Shown here in pieces: positions 24,681 through 31,994 of a DNA stretch of 64,000 bases (within the stretch, counting starts at the first letter, position 1; every line of letters begins with the position of its first letter). Below the pieces are notes generated by a model. It did not search any database. It saw only the letters and a program-made list of their open reading frames with translations, and was not told the origin of the DNA. Source of the DNA: JAMHWF01 sp048500255 (GTDB lineage Bacteria; Pseudomonadota; Gammaproteobacteria; Burkholderiales; Burkholderiaceae_C). The DNA is taken from NCBI GenBank assembly GCA_048500255.1, contig JASNYH010000005.1, positions 186,001 to 250,000 on the forward strand, given 5' to 3'. A program made the position numbers and the translations under genes.

Positions 24681-25101
24681 GGCCTTCACGACGGAGTTGG
24701 TCGTACAGCACAGGGTCTTCGAATCGGATGGGCTCCGAAGCACACCACCGGTCGAACGAACCCGCGTCGGCGAACACCATCGTCTGCACCAGGCGCGCGC
24801 CGAGATGCTGGCCTTGCGCTCGTTCGATCAGGAGCCCGAGTGACGTCGCCTGCAGGGTGAACGCGACCGAGGCGTCCTTCGAGACCAGGGTCGTTGCGTT
24901 CTGCTGGCTCGCGCGGTTCTTCGTCGCGGGTCGAACGACGGGACCGGCCACCCGCTGTCGCCTAGCCTGCAGCGCGGCGCGCTTCGCACCAAGCGGCCGG
25001 GCAGGCTCATCAATGCGATCGACGCGTCGCTTACCGAGCGGCGACGGCAGTTCGATCTGCGCCACTGACGGTGCGGCGCTGGGGCGGAATTCAGTGCTCA
25101 T
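24655..25101 (-). CDS. Unknown protein co-transcribed with the LuxR solo
   Basis: A 148-residue protein I do not recognise. The first 75 residues are Arg/Ala/Pro-rich and probably disordered (SPLGKRRVDRIDEPARPLGAKRAAL). The last 70 are a compact-looking domain (FTLQATSLGLLIERAQGQHLGARLVQTMVFADAGSFDRW, split; then CASEPIRFEDPVLYDQLRREG). No membrane segment is present. The ATG at 25101 follows GGAGC. Its 3' end overlaps the LuxR gene by 26 bases, pointing to coupled translation and perhaps to a function as partner or modulator of that regulator. Confidence 0.6.
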   Translation of the reverse strand: MSTEFRPSAAPSVAQIELPSPLGKRRVDRIDEPARPLGAKRAALQARRQRVAGPVVRPATKNRASQQNATTLVSKDASVAFTLQATSLGLLIERAQGQHLGARLVQTMVFADAGSFDRWCASEPIRFEDPVLYDQLRREGHEALGGKR

Positions 25102-25842
25102 CCGTGGCTCCAGCGGGCCTTGAAGGCCGTTGGACCGCTCGGAGCGGCGGCTGTGCGGCGGCTTGCCAGGATGGGCAGCCGCTATAGGCGAATTCGAGTG
25201 CATCGGGGCGTGCGTTGTCCACGATCCGCCTGTATCGAACCTGTGACGCCAGTTACCGTGGCGTGCGAAGCTGTTCCGTCCCATAACGTCCCAGGCTGCG
25301 GGCTTTGTGGTGAAGGGCAGTCGGTACCTGCGGTTGCTCAGTTAGCACTTCCTGGTTCGTGCCGGGCCCTCGTCGGTTGGATGAGCGCGCCCGCGTTCAT
25401 CGCTCGCCTGCTGTGCGAACCGTAGCGCTGCGCGCACGGCCGCAAGGGCCTTTCGCGGATGAACGGCTTCCATCCCACCCTCGTTTCACTCGGGCGGGCC
25501 CCTGCCATTAATGCCACGGTGCCCTTGCGCCCGCGCTTCATCGCAGCGCTCTCGGTCTCGCACGGCGACCGACGAATGCGGGGCAGCACACCGCTCACCC
25601 AACGCCGAGGGATCAACAGCCAATCCGGCTCCCTCGGAAATTGGGGCAGGGGCTGGTGGGAATCAGAAGGGCAACGACGTGCGAACTCGATGCGATATCG
25701 CGAAGGACCGTGCGGGACGACAGTTCTTACGAACGGTTGCCGCGTCCTTCGAAAGTAAGGCCGTGCCGTGGCCTGGCGTGCCGCCGTGAGGCGTTGTCGA
25801 GAGACGGTCGCGGAGTGTCATCAACCTATGGAGTTCGTCATC
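25102..25842. other. Gene-free stretch before the ParB-like gene
   Basis: About 740 bp without a convincing gene. The stretch has imperfect repeats, for example GCGCCCGCGTTCATCGC near 25,387 and GCGCCCGCGCTTCATCGC near 25,530. It also has GGCTTCCATCCC, shared with the other large gap of the element. It probably holds the divergent promoters of the regulator genes and the ParB-like gene, but I could not mark them. No parS-like palindrome was recognised. Confidence 0.4.
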
Positions 25843-27777
25843 ATGGAACACACGAAGGAGTTGCTCTCGGTGCCGCTGGCCAGCCTGGTGCCGTCGCGGT
25901 TCAACGTCCGCCGTCACTCGGTCGGACAGGTCGAGGAATTGGCGGCGCTGATCGAGGCGCAGGGCCTGCTGCACAACCTGGTGGTCACCGAGCAGGAGGT
26001 CGGCCGGGGCAAGTCGCGCAAGCTGAAGTTCGCGGTCGCGGCCGGTGAGCGGCGGCGTCGCGCGATGTTGCTGCTGCAGCAGCGCGGGCGCCTTCCGAAG
26101 GAACACGAGGTGCTGTGCGAGCTGGTGCCGCCCGAACGTGCGCTGGAGGTCAGCCTTGCCGAGAACAGCGGGCGCGAGGCCATGCACCCGGCCGACGAGT
26201 TCGAGGCCTTCAAGGCGCTGATCGACGAGGGCAAGGGCGTCGAGGACGTGGCGGCGCGCTTCGGTGTGTCGGTCCTGACGGTGCAGCGGCGCTTGAAGCT
26301 GTCGGCGCTGTCGCCGAAGCTGCTGGCGCTGTACCGCGAGGACGGCATCAACCTGGACCAGCTGATGGCGCTCACGCTGAGCGACGACCACGTGGTGCAG
26401 GAGCGCACCTGGTTCGACGCGCAGCCCTGGGACAAGACGCCGGCCGCGCTGCGGCGCCGTCTTACGGTCGGCGAGGTGGAGGCCGCGGGCAGCGCGCTGG
26501 TGCGCTTCGTCGGCATCGAGGCCTACGAGGCAGCGGGCGGTGTCGTGCGGCGCGACCTGTTCGATGACGAGCAGAGCCGCTTCCTGTCGGACCCGGCGCT
26601 GCTGGAGCGGCTGGCGACGGAGAAGCTGGAAGCGCTGGCCGACACCGTGCGCGAGGAAGGCTGGAAGTGGGTCGAGGCGCGGCTGAGCGTGGACTCGCAG
26701 GCCCTGCGGCAGTTCGCGCCCTGTGCGCACACCAACCGCCAGCCCACAGCTGCCGAGCAGGCGGACCTCGATGCGCTGCACCGGCGCGCTGCCGAACTGG
26801 AGCAGCAGGCGCAGGCGCTGGACGATGCGCCCGAGTGGTCGCCCGATGAGGCCGAGATGATCGACCTGGAAGAGCAGGACATCGCGGCGCGGCGCAAGGT
26901 CATCCACGAAGCGCTCAAGACCTGGACGCTGGAGCAGAAGGCCCACGCTGGCGTCATCGTCACCATCGGCCGCGACGGCGATGTCGAGGTCATGCGCGGG
27001 TTGGTGCGCGACGAGGATCGCACGGCCATCGCGGCTGCGTTGGGCGCGAAGGGTGCGAAGGCACATCGCGATCCCGGCGACTCGGGAGACGACGAAGGCA
27101 CGCCTTCGATGTCGATGGCACCGGAGCGCCGCACGCCGGGGTGCAGCGATGCGCTGACCAAGCGCCTCGCCGCGCACCGGACGATGGCGCTGCAGGCGAT
27201 GCTGGCGCAGAACACGGCGGTGGCCATGGCCTCGGTGGTGCATGTCTTCGTGCTGCGCACCTTCGGCGCCGACTACCCGCGTGAAGCGTCGGCCTTGCAG
27301 GTGACGCCGCAGTTGTCGGAGTTCGCGCTGGAAGCCATGGCCGACGACCTCAAGGCGAGCCGGGCATGGAAGGCCATGCAGCAGGCGAAGGAGGCGTGGC
27401 GTGCCCGCCTGCCCAATGACCAGAGCGAATGGCTCGGCTGGTTGATCGGCCTGCCCCAGGCCGAGCTGATCGACCTGATCGCACTGTGCGGCGCGCTCAC
27501 GGTGAACGCGCTGCCGGGTGCAGGCGCGGCGGGCAGCGCGAACGCCATCGCGTCGGCACTCGGCCTGGACATGGCCGACTGGTGGGAGCCGACCGCCGAG
27601 GCGTACCTGAACCACGTGCCGAAGGCGCAGATCATCGCGGCGCTGAAGGAGGCCGGGCCGGAGCTGGCCGGTGGTGGTGTCGAGGTGATGAAGAAGGATG
27701 CGCTGGTGAGCGCAGCGGCATCGCGGCTGGCCGGCACGCGCTGGCTGCCCGAGCCGCTGCGCCGATCGCCAGGCTGA
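25843..27777 (+). CDS. ParB/Spo0J-family nuclease-fold protein of the element
   Basis: A 644-residue ParB-family protein. The N-terminal ParB/Srx domain (about 8-110) reads VPLASLVPSRFNVRRHS, EELAALIEAQGLLHNLVV and AGERRRRAM, followed by LAENSGREAMHPADEFEAFKAL. The helix-turn-helix (GVEDVAARFGVSVLTVQRRLKLSALSP) comes next. The long C-terminal part is specific to plasmid and integrative-element ParB proteins. Known members CTP-clamp on DNA, and some act as nucleases or regulators. There is no ParA gene next to it. The ATG at 25843 is preferred to 25828 because GGAG stands 9 bases before it. Confidence 0.85.
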   Translation: MEHTKELLSVPLASLVPSRFNVRRHSVGQVEELAALIEAQGLLHNLVVTEQEVGRGKSRKLKFAVAAGERRRRAMLLLQQRGRLPKEHEVLCELVPPERALEVSLAENSGREAMHPADEFEAFKALIDEGKGVEDVAARFGVSVLTVQRRLKLSALSPKLLALYREDGINLDQLMALTLSDDHVVQERTWFDAQPWDKTPAALRRRLTVGEVEAAGSALVRFVGIEAYEAAGGVVRRDLFDDEQSRFLSDPALLERLATEKLEALADTVREEGWKWVEARLSVDSQALRQFAPCAHTNRQPTAAEQADLDALHRRAAELEQQAQALDDAPEWSPDEAEMIDLEEQDIAARRKVIHEALKTWTLEQKAHAGVIVTIGRDGDVEVMRGLVRDEDRTAIAAALGAKGAKAHRDPGDSGDDEGTPSMSMAPERRTPGCSDALTKRLAAHRTMALQAMLAQNTAVAMASVVHVFVLRTFGADYPREASALQVTPQLSEFALEAMADDLKASRAWKAMQQAKEAWRARLPNDQSEWLGWLIGLPQAELIDLIALCGALTVNALPGAGAAGSANAIASALGLDMADWWEPTAEAYLNHVPKAQIIAALKEAGPELAGGGVEVMKKDALVSAAASRLAGTRWLPEPLRRSPG

Positions 27778-27781
27778 CCGG

Positions 27782-27814
27782 ATCGCGCGGGCTGGGTGAA
27801 CCTGCCCGCGCGAT
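27782..27814. terminator. Perfect 11-bp hairpin after the ParB-like gene
   Basis: ATCGCGCGGGC, an 11-base loop, then GCCCGCGCGAT form a perfect stem four bases after the ParB-family stop. No U run follows, and the next gene starts 16 bases later, so it may attenuate read-through or protect the upstream mRNA rather than stop transcription fully. Confidence 0.5.
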
Positions 27815-27830
27815 TCGGGTCGGAGGAGTC

Positions 27831-28136
27831 ATGTGGCTGCTGGTTGCTCGCGAACCCCGGCCGGACGCGCCTGACTGGCCCGGCCGGCGCTTGCTCGCGG
27901 CCATCGATGCGGTCGCGTGGCCGCTGATGTGGGTGCTGCTGATCCGGCAGGTGCCGGGGCCTGCGGGTCTGGTCGGCCCGTTCGTGACGGCGCTGGCCGT
28001 GCTGCTCGGGCTCGGGCGGCTGCACCGCGCGCTGTGGATCAACCATCGCTACTGGTTCACCACTTGGCGCTGGGGCAAGGTGCTGGGCGCGATGCTGTTG
28101 ATCGGCGCAGTCCTGAAGATCGCGATGAGCGCCTGA
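27831..28136 (+). CDS. Small inner-membrane protein, unknown function
   Basis: A 101-residue protein with three hydrophobic stretches (LLAAIDAVAWPLMWVLLI, LVGPFVTALAVLLGLGRL and VLGAMLLIGAVLKIAM). Basic and aromatic residues lie between the last two (HRALWINHRYWFTTWRWGK). A strong GGAGGAG precedes the ATG at 27831. It follows the ParB-like gene and its hairpin, so the two may be co-transcribed at different levels. I do not recognise it; similar small membrane proteins accompany ParB genes on other integrative elements. Confidence 0.65.
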   Translation: MWLLVAREPRPDAPDWPGRRLLAAIDAVAWPLMWVLLIRQVPGPAGLVGPFVTALAVLLGLGRLHRALWINHRYWFTTWRWGKVLGAMLLIGAVLKIAMSA

Positions 28137-28178
28137 CCTTTGACGTTGCCAAGCAAAACGTGAACGCGGGGCGTGTCT

Positions 28179-28409
28179 TCAGTGCGAGACGACGGGTCGC
28201 GCTTCGCTCCATTCATCGAGGTCGGAACTTCGCCACGCAACTGCGCGGGGACCGAGGCGCACCGGGCTCGGGAACTTGCGCTCCGCGATGAGCCGATAGA
28301 TGGTCGACCGTCCGAGGCCGGTCATCCTCATGACGGTGGGCATGCGCAGGAACACTGGCGTCACGGCCTCGGTGCGTCGGGGCATTGGTTGAGACGGGTT
28401 GCGTTGCAC
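28179..28409 (-). CDS. alpA: AlpA-family regulator / excisionase-like protein
   Basis: A 76-residue DNA-binding protein. The helix-turn-helix (FLRMPTVMRMTGLGRSTIYRLI) and wing (KFPSPVRLGPRAVAWRSSDLDEW) match AlpA, a MerR-fold family that turns on integrase or excision genes of mobile elements. It lies 160 bp from the integrase gene and on the same strand. The start is GTG at 28409, with GGAG seven bases before it; an internal ATG exists at 28385. The shared transfer-regulon promoter stands directly upstream, so excision may be switched on together with the transfer genes. Confidence 0.85.
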   Translation of the reverse strand: MQRNPSQPMPRRTEAVTPVFLRMPTVMRMTGLGRSTIYRLIAERKFPSPVRLGPRAVAWRSSDLDEWSEARPVVSH

Positions 28410-28439
28410 AGGCTGTCTCCGGTGAGAGGCATATCGGCA

Positions 28440-28494
28440 ACTCTAGGATGCAAGCGGGATCGGCGACGTGCTGGATTCGGGCCGAAATCCTGCG
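28440..28494 (-). promoter_or_regulatory. Transfer-regulon promoter, copy B (alpA)
   Basis: On the minus strand the 26-bp box (28494-28469) ends GGCCCGAATCCAGCA. It is followed after exactly 23 bp by TAGAGT (28445-28440). The predicted start near 28,433 leaves a 24-base leader that contains the GGAG of alpA, which fits well. The right half of the box is identical to copy A over CCCGAATCCAGCA. Confidence 0.65.
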
Positions 28495-28569
28495 TGGCTC
28501 GAGGCCGGCGCGTGAGGGAGCAGGACGCTCGACAGCAGACCCGGCATGCGCGTTCGATGTCGTACGGGA

Positions 28570-29883
28570 TCATGAGCTGGTGACCGCATGCGTTCGTCGG
28601 GTCCGTCTTGCTGCCGCTTGGGGCAATCTCGTCGAGTCGGTCGTCTGCTTGCCCTTCTCGACCTTCGCCAGCAGTGCAGCCCAGGCACCGAGTGCAGCGG
28701 CCCGCTCAGCGAAGTAGTCGTGTCGGTCGTAGATGCCTTCGACGTTGCCCAGCTTGTGATTGAGCGAGCGCTCAGCGACAAACCGATCAACGCCCATTCC
28801 GGCGAGGTGCGTCCGCGCGGTCCGCCGCATGTCGTGCACGGTGAAGTGCTCGATGTCGAGGACCTTGAGGCGCTTGAGCGCGACATTGAGGGTGTCGGGG
28901 CCAACATGCTCGTACCGATTCCTGCGCTCCACGCCCATGCGCGACCTGACAAGGCGACGCGCCGGAAAGACGAAGGGCTTGCCGAACGAGAAGATTCGGG
29001 CTTCCTTCAGCCATGCGATCACGGGTTCGGCCAGGGGGATGCGGATGGATGAGCGGGTCTTGGTGTTTTCCTTGGCCAGGGTCCAGATGCCCGCGTCAAG
29101 GTCGAACGCGTCCCACCGCGCCGACAGCAACTCCATCTTGCGAACGCACAGGGCGAGCAGCAACCACACGGACAGTTCGTTCTCTCTCCCGAAGTTCGGC
29201 GTTGTCCGCATCGCGCGAGCAAGTTCCTGCAGCTCTTCGACGGTCAACCAGCGGTCGCGTGAGACTTCGTCGCCGCCAGCATCCACCAGGTCGAAGTCGG
29301 CCGCCGGGTTGCGTTCGATCCAGTGGTTGCGGGAGGCCATCCGGAACATGCGGCTCATGTAGCGCAGCGCATCGTTGGCGACGGTCGGTGCTCCACCGGC
29401 CACGATTCGCGTCAGCACGCGGTCGATGTGGGCCGGCTGCACGTCGGGCGGCGCGACCGGTCCAATGACGGGATTGATGTGCTTGCGCAGGACGCGGGCG
29501 ACGACTTCCGGATGCTTGTAGCGTGGTTGGATGTACTTCGCGAACCAGACCTCGCCCAACCGCTGCACGGTGGGCACTTCCAGCAGCAGTGCCTTCTCGG
29601 CCTGCTTGGCTGCGGCGACGTCGACGCCGCGTTCGATCTGCGCACGATCCTGCCGGGCCAGCTCGCGCGCGTCCTTCAGCGACAGTTCCGGATAGCGCCC
29701 GAGAACCTTCTCCTTGAAGCGTCCGTTGAGTCGGAAGCGGAGGATCCACGAAGCCTTGCCGGCCTGTGCGGCGGTGGTGCTCGCGACGAAGGTGAGTCCT
29801 TCGCCAACCCCGCGGTCCACCGGGCCGGCGGCAAGCCAGGCCTTGAGCTCGCGGTCAGTGATGGGTCGTTGCTGTCGGTTCAT
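28570..29883 (-). CDS. Tyrosine integrase of the element (DUF4102 arm domain)
   Basis: Inserts and excises the element. The 437-residue protein has an N-terminal DUF4102 arm-binding domain (about 15-100, with WILRFRLNGRFKEKVLGRYPE), a core-binding domain and a catalytic domain. The catalytic residues are visible: R in LCVRKMELLSARW (about 247), HDMRRT (about 349-354), the second His in LNHKLG and the Tyr in IYDRHDYF (near 385). The ATG at 29883 precedes the arm domain; the open frame before it is not conserved. It faces yicC, so the attachment site is between 29,976 and 30,084 or within the yicC end. Confidence 0.93.
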   Translation of the reverse strand: MNRQQRPITDRELKAWLAAGPVDRGVGEGLTFVASTTAAQAGKASWILRFRLNGRFKEKVLGRYPELSLKDARELARQDRAQIERGVDVAAAKQAEKALLLEVPTVQRLGEVWFAKYIQPRYKHPEVVARVLRKHINPVIGPVAPPDVQPAHIDRVLTRIVAGGAPTVANDALRYMSRMFRMASRNHWIERNPAADFDLVDAGGDEVSRDRWLTVEELQELARAMRTTPNFGRENELSVWLLLALCVRKMELLSARWDAFDLDAGIWTLAKENTKTRSSIRIPLAEPVIAWLKEARIFSFGKPFVFPARRLVRSRMGVERRNRYEHVGPDTLNVALKRLKVLDIEHFTVHDMRRTARTHLAGMGVDRFVAERSLNHKLGNVEGIYDRHDYFAERAAALGAWAALLAKVEKGKQTTDSTRLPQAAARRTRRTHAVTSS

Positions 29884-29906
29884 GTCCCAGAGGCTCCTGT
29901 GAGGCT

Positions 29907-29975
29907 GTGGGGTTTTTTGTCGGGTGCGCATGCCAAGAGCGCCGCGAACCCGAAAAACCCCACCATAAACCCCAC
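29907..29975. repeat. Repeated AACCCCAC sites beside the integrase gene
   Basis: Three copies of GTGGGGTTT / AAACCCCAC lie just upstream of the integrase ATG: one at 29907-29915 in one direction, and two at 29955-29963 and 29967-29975 in the other. The first pair forms a long imperfect inverted repeat (GTGGGGTTTTT...TCGGGT / AACCCGAAAAACCCCAC). Position and arrangement fit arm-type binding sites for the DUF4102 domain of the integrase. A bidirectional terminator is an alternative for the inverted pair. Confidence 0.5.
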
Positions 29976-30049
29976 AGGTTACGCGCGCTTCGCTGCGACG
30001 CCCTGGGACGGCCCGGGACAAAATATCCTTACACGACAGTGGGTTAGCT

Positions 30050-30083
30050 CAACTTCGGGGACCCCTTGGGACCCCCCGAAAAG
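30050..30083. other. Element-chromosome boundary zone with yicC terminator hairpin
   Basis: CTTCGGGG...CCCCCGAAA forms a nested hairpin directly behind the yicC stop, probably its terminator. Composition and codon use change from the element to the very GC-rich host across this point. The right attachment site should be in or next to this segment. The partner repeat cannot be seen because the left end of the element is outside the window. Confidence 0.45.
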
Positions 30084-30980
30084 CTACTCGATGTTTTGCA
30101 CCTGCTCGCGCAACTGCTCGATCAGCACCTTCATCTCGACGGAGATCGTGGTCAGCTCGAGTGCTGCCGACTTCGAGCCCAGAGTGTTGGCCTCGCGCTG
30201 CAGCTCCTGGATCAGGAAGTCGAGGCGCTTGCCGATCTCGCCGCCCGTCTTCAGCAGGCGCGCCAGCTCGTCGAGGTGGGCGCGCAGCCGCGCCAGCTCC
30301 TCGGCGACGTCGATGCGGATCGCATAGGCCGCCGCCTCGTTGAGTGCGCGTTCCTGCAGCGCCTCGCGCGGCACGCTCTGCGCAGCGCCCGTCGCGGCGA
30401 GCGCGTCGTTCCAGCGCTCGACGAAGCGCTGCTGCTGACGCTGCACGACGGCGGGCACGAGCGGCTCGGCCTGGTCGGCGAGTTCGCGCAGGCGCTCGAT
30501 GCGCTGCATCAGCACGGCGACGAGGCGCTCGCCCTCGCGGGCGCGAGCGTCGGCGAGCCCGGCGACGCAGCGGCGCGCCGCTTCGAGCGCGGCCTCGTCG
30601 AGGCGCTCGACGGCGCCGCCGCCGCGACACCACTGCAGCACCTCGTGCACCGACAGCGGCTGTGCGTGGGGCAGCCAGCCCTGGATCGTGCTCTCGACGC
30701 GCGCGAGGCGGCTGAGTTGTTCGGGCTGCGGATTCGGCCACGCGGCATCGGTGTCGCGCTGCGTCGTCACGCGCATCTCGACCTTGCCGCGCCGCAAGCG
30801 CTGCGAGAGCAGCTCGCGCAGCGCCGGCTCGAGGGCGCGCAGCTCGTCGGGCAGGCGCAGCGCGAGGTCGAGGAAGCGGCCGTTCACCGAGCGCAGTTCG
30901 ACGGTGACTGCAGCCGGCGCCGCGGCTTCCGGCGCGCCTGCGGCGGCGCTCGCATAGCCGGTCATACTGTAAACTGACAT
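30084..30980 (-). CDS. yicC: YicC-family endoribonuclease
   Basis: A 298-residue protein of the YicC/YloC family, some members of which are endoribonucleases that act on small RNAs or mRNA. The N-terminus YSMTGYASAA and the C-terminal block EMKVLIEQLREQVQNIE are characteristic. Also seen are SVNGRFLDLALRLP and IGKRLDFLIQELQREANTLGSKSA (split). In related bacteria gmk and rpoZ usually follow this gene; here the mobile element does, so the insertion probably separated them. The gene is divergent from a kinase gene with only 29 bp between the starts. Confidence 0.92.
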   Translation of the reverse strand: MSVYSMTGYASAAAGAPEAAAPAAVTVELRSVNGRFLDLALRLPDELRALEPALRELLSQRLRRGKVEMRVTTQRDTDAAWPNPQPEQLSRLARVESTIQGWLPHAQPLSVHEVLQWCRGGGAVERLDEAALEAARRCVAGLADARAREGERLVAVLMQRIERLRELADQAEPLVPAVVQRQQQRFVERWNDALAATGAAQSVPREALQERALNEAAAYAIRIDVAEELARLRAHLDELARLLKTGGEIGKRLDFLIQELQREANTLGSKSAALELTTISVEMKVLIEQLREQVQNIE

Positions 30981-31009
30981 CGAGCGATTCGCCGTCGAAA
31001 ACTCGAATT

Positions 31010-31981
31010 ATGTCAAAGCCAAAACCCGCGCCGCTGCCTGCCGGGACCGTGGTGGGCGGCTACCAGATCGTCAAGAAGCTGGCAGCGGGGGGCTTCGGCG
31101 TCGTCTACCTCGCCGAGGACAGCGAGCGCCACCTCGTCGCGCTGAAGGAATACCTCCCGTCGTCGCTCGCCGAGCGCTCGCCGGGCGAGCTGACGCCGCG
31201 CGTCAAGCCCGAGAAGCAGCCGCTCTACCGCCTTGGCCTGAAGAGCTTCTTCGAGGAAGGGCGCTCGCTCGCGCAGATCTCGCACCCGAGCGTCGTCTCG
31301 GTGCTCAACTTCTTTCGCGAGAACGAAACGGTCTACATGGTGATGAACTACCTGCAGGGCGACACGCTGCAGGACTTCATCGTCACGGCGCGCGACCTGA
31401 AGCGCGACAAGGTGTTCCGCGAGTCGACGATCCGCTCGCTGTTCGACGAGATCCTGCGCGGCCTGCGCATCGTGCACCAGCACAAGATGCTGCACCTGGA
31501 CATCAAGCCGGCGAACATCTTCATCACCAACGACAACAAGGCGGTGCTGCTCGACTTCGGCGCGGCGCGCGAGGTGCTGAGCAAGGAGGGCAACTTCATC
31601 CGTCCGATGTACACGCCGGGCTTCGCGGCGCCCGAGATGTACCGCCGCGACGGCACTCTCGGGCCCTGGACCGACATCTATGCTATCGGTGCCTGCATCT
31701 ACGCCTGCATGCAGGGCTATCCGCCCAACGACGCGCCGCAGCGCATAGAGAAGGATCGCCTCGCGCTCAGCCTCTCGCGGCTGCGCAACATCTACTCCGA
31801 CAACCTGATCGAGGTGACGGAGTGGTGCATGTCGCTCGATCCGCTGTCGCGCCCCCAGAGCGTGTTCGCGCTGCAAAAAGAGCTGGCGCGCGAGACCGAG
31901 CGGCGCTACACGAAGCTCAGCTTCAGCGAGCGGCTCAAGCTGCAGCTCGAGAACCTGAAGACCGGCGGCGTCAAGGCCTGA
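31010..31981 (+). CDS. Serine/threonine protein kinase
   Basis: A 323-residue eukaryotic-type kinase without membrane segment. It has the Gly-rich loop LAAGGFGVVYLAED (about 24-37), the VALKEYLP lysine, catalytic loop MLHLDIKPANI (HLD instead of HRD), DFGAAR and an APE-like GFAAPEMY. The Arg before the catalytic Asp is replaced by Leu, so it is a non-RD kinase and may not need activation-loop phosphorylation. The PP2C phosphatase gene follows after 13 bp, and rph, rdgB and hemW follow in the same direction. Confidence 0.92.
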   Translation: MSKPKPAPLPAGTVVGGYQIVKKLAAGGFGVVYLAEDSERHLVALKEYLPSSLAERSPGELTPRVKPEKQPLYRLGLKSFFEEGRSLAQISHPSVVSVLNFFRENETVYMVMNYLQGDTLQDFIVTARDLKRDKVFRESTIRSLFDEILRGLRIVHQHKMLHLDIKPANIFITNDNKAVLLDFGAAREVLSKEGNFIRPMYTPGFAAPEMYRRDGTLGPWTDIYAIGACIYACMQGYPPNDAPQRIEKDRLALSLSRLRNIYSDNLIEVTEWCMSLDPLSRPQSVFALQKELARETERRYTKLSFSERLKLQLENLKTGGVKA

Positions 31982-31994
31982 GCGGGCCGTAGCC

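Noticed and set aside
25663..27615. 650-residue open frame opposite the ParB-like gene
   Set aside because: Antisense shadow; the plus-strand product shows clear ParB motifs.
25843..27777. ParABS partition locus formed with the StbB-like ATPase
   Set aside because: The ATPase belongs to a coupled StbABC-like trio 18 kb away, and no parS-like cluster is visible, so joint function is not supported.
30035..30060. GTGGGTTAGCTCAAC near the element end, resembling a tRNA 5' part
   Set aside because: No cloverleaf can be drawn around it; it may be part of the attachment region only.
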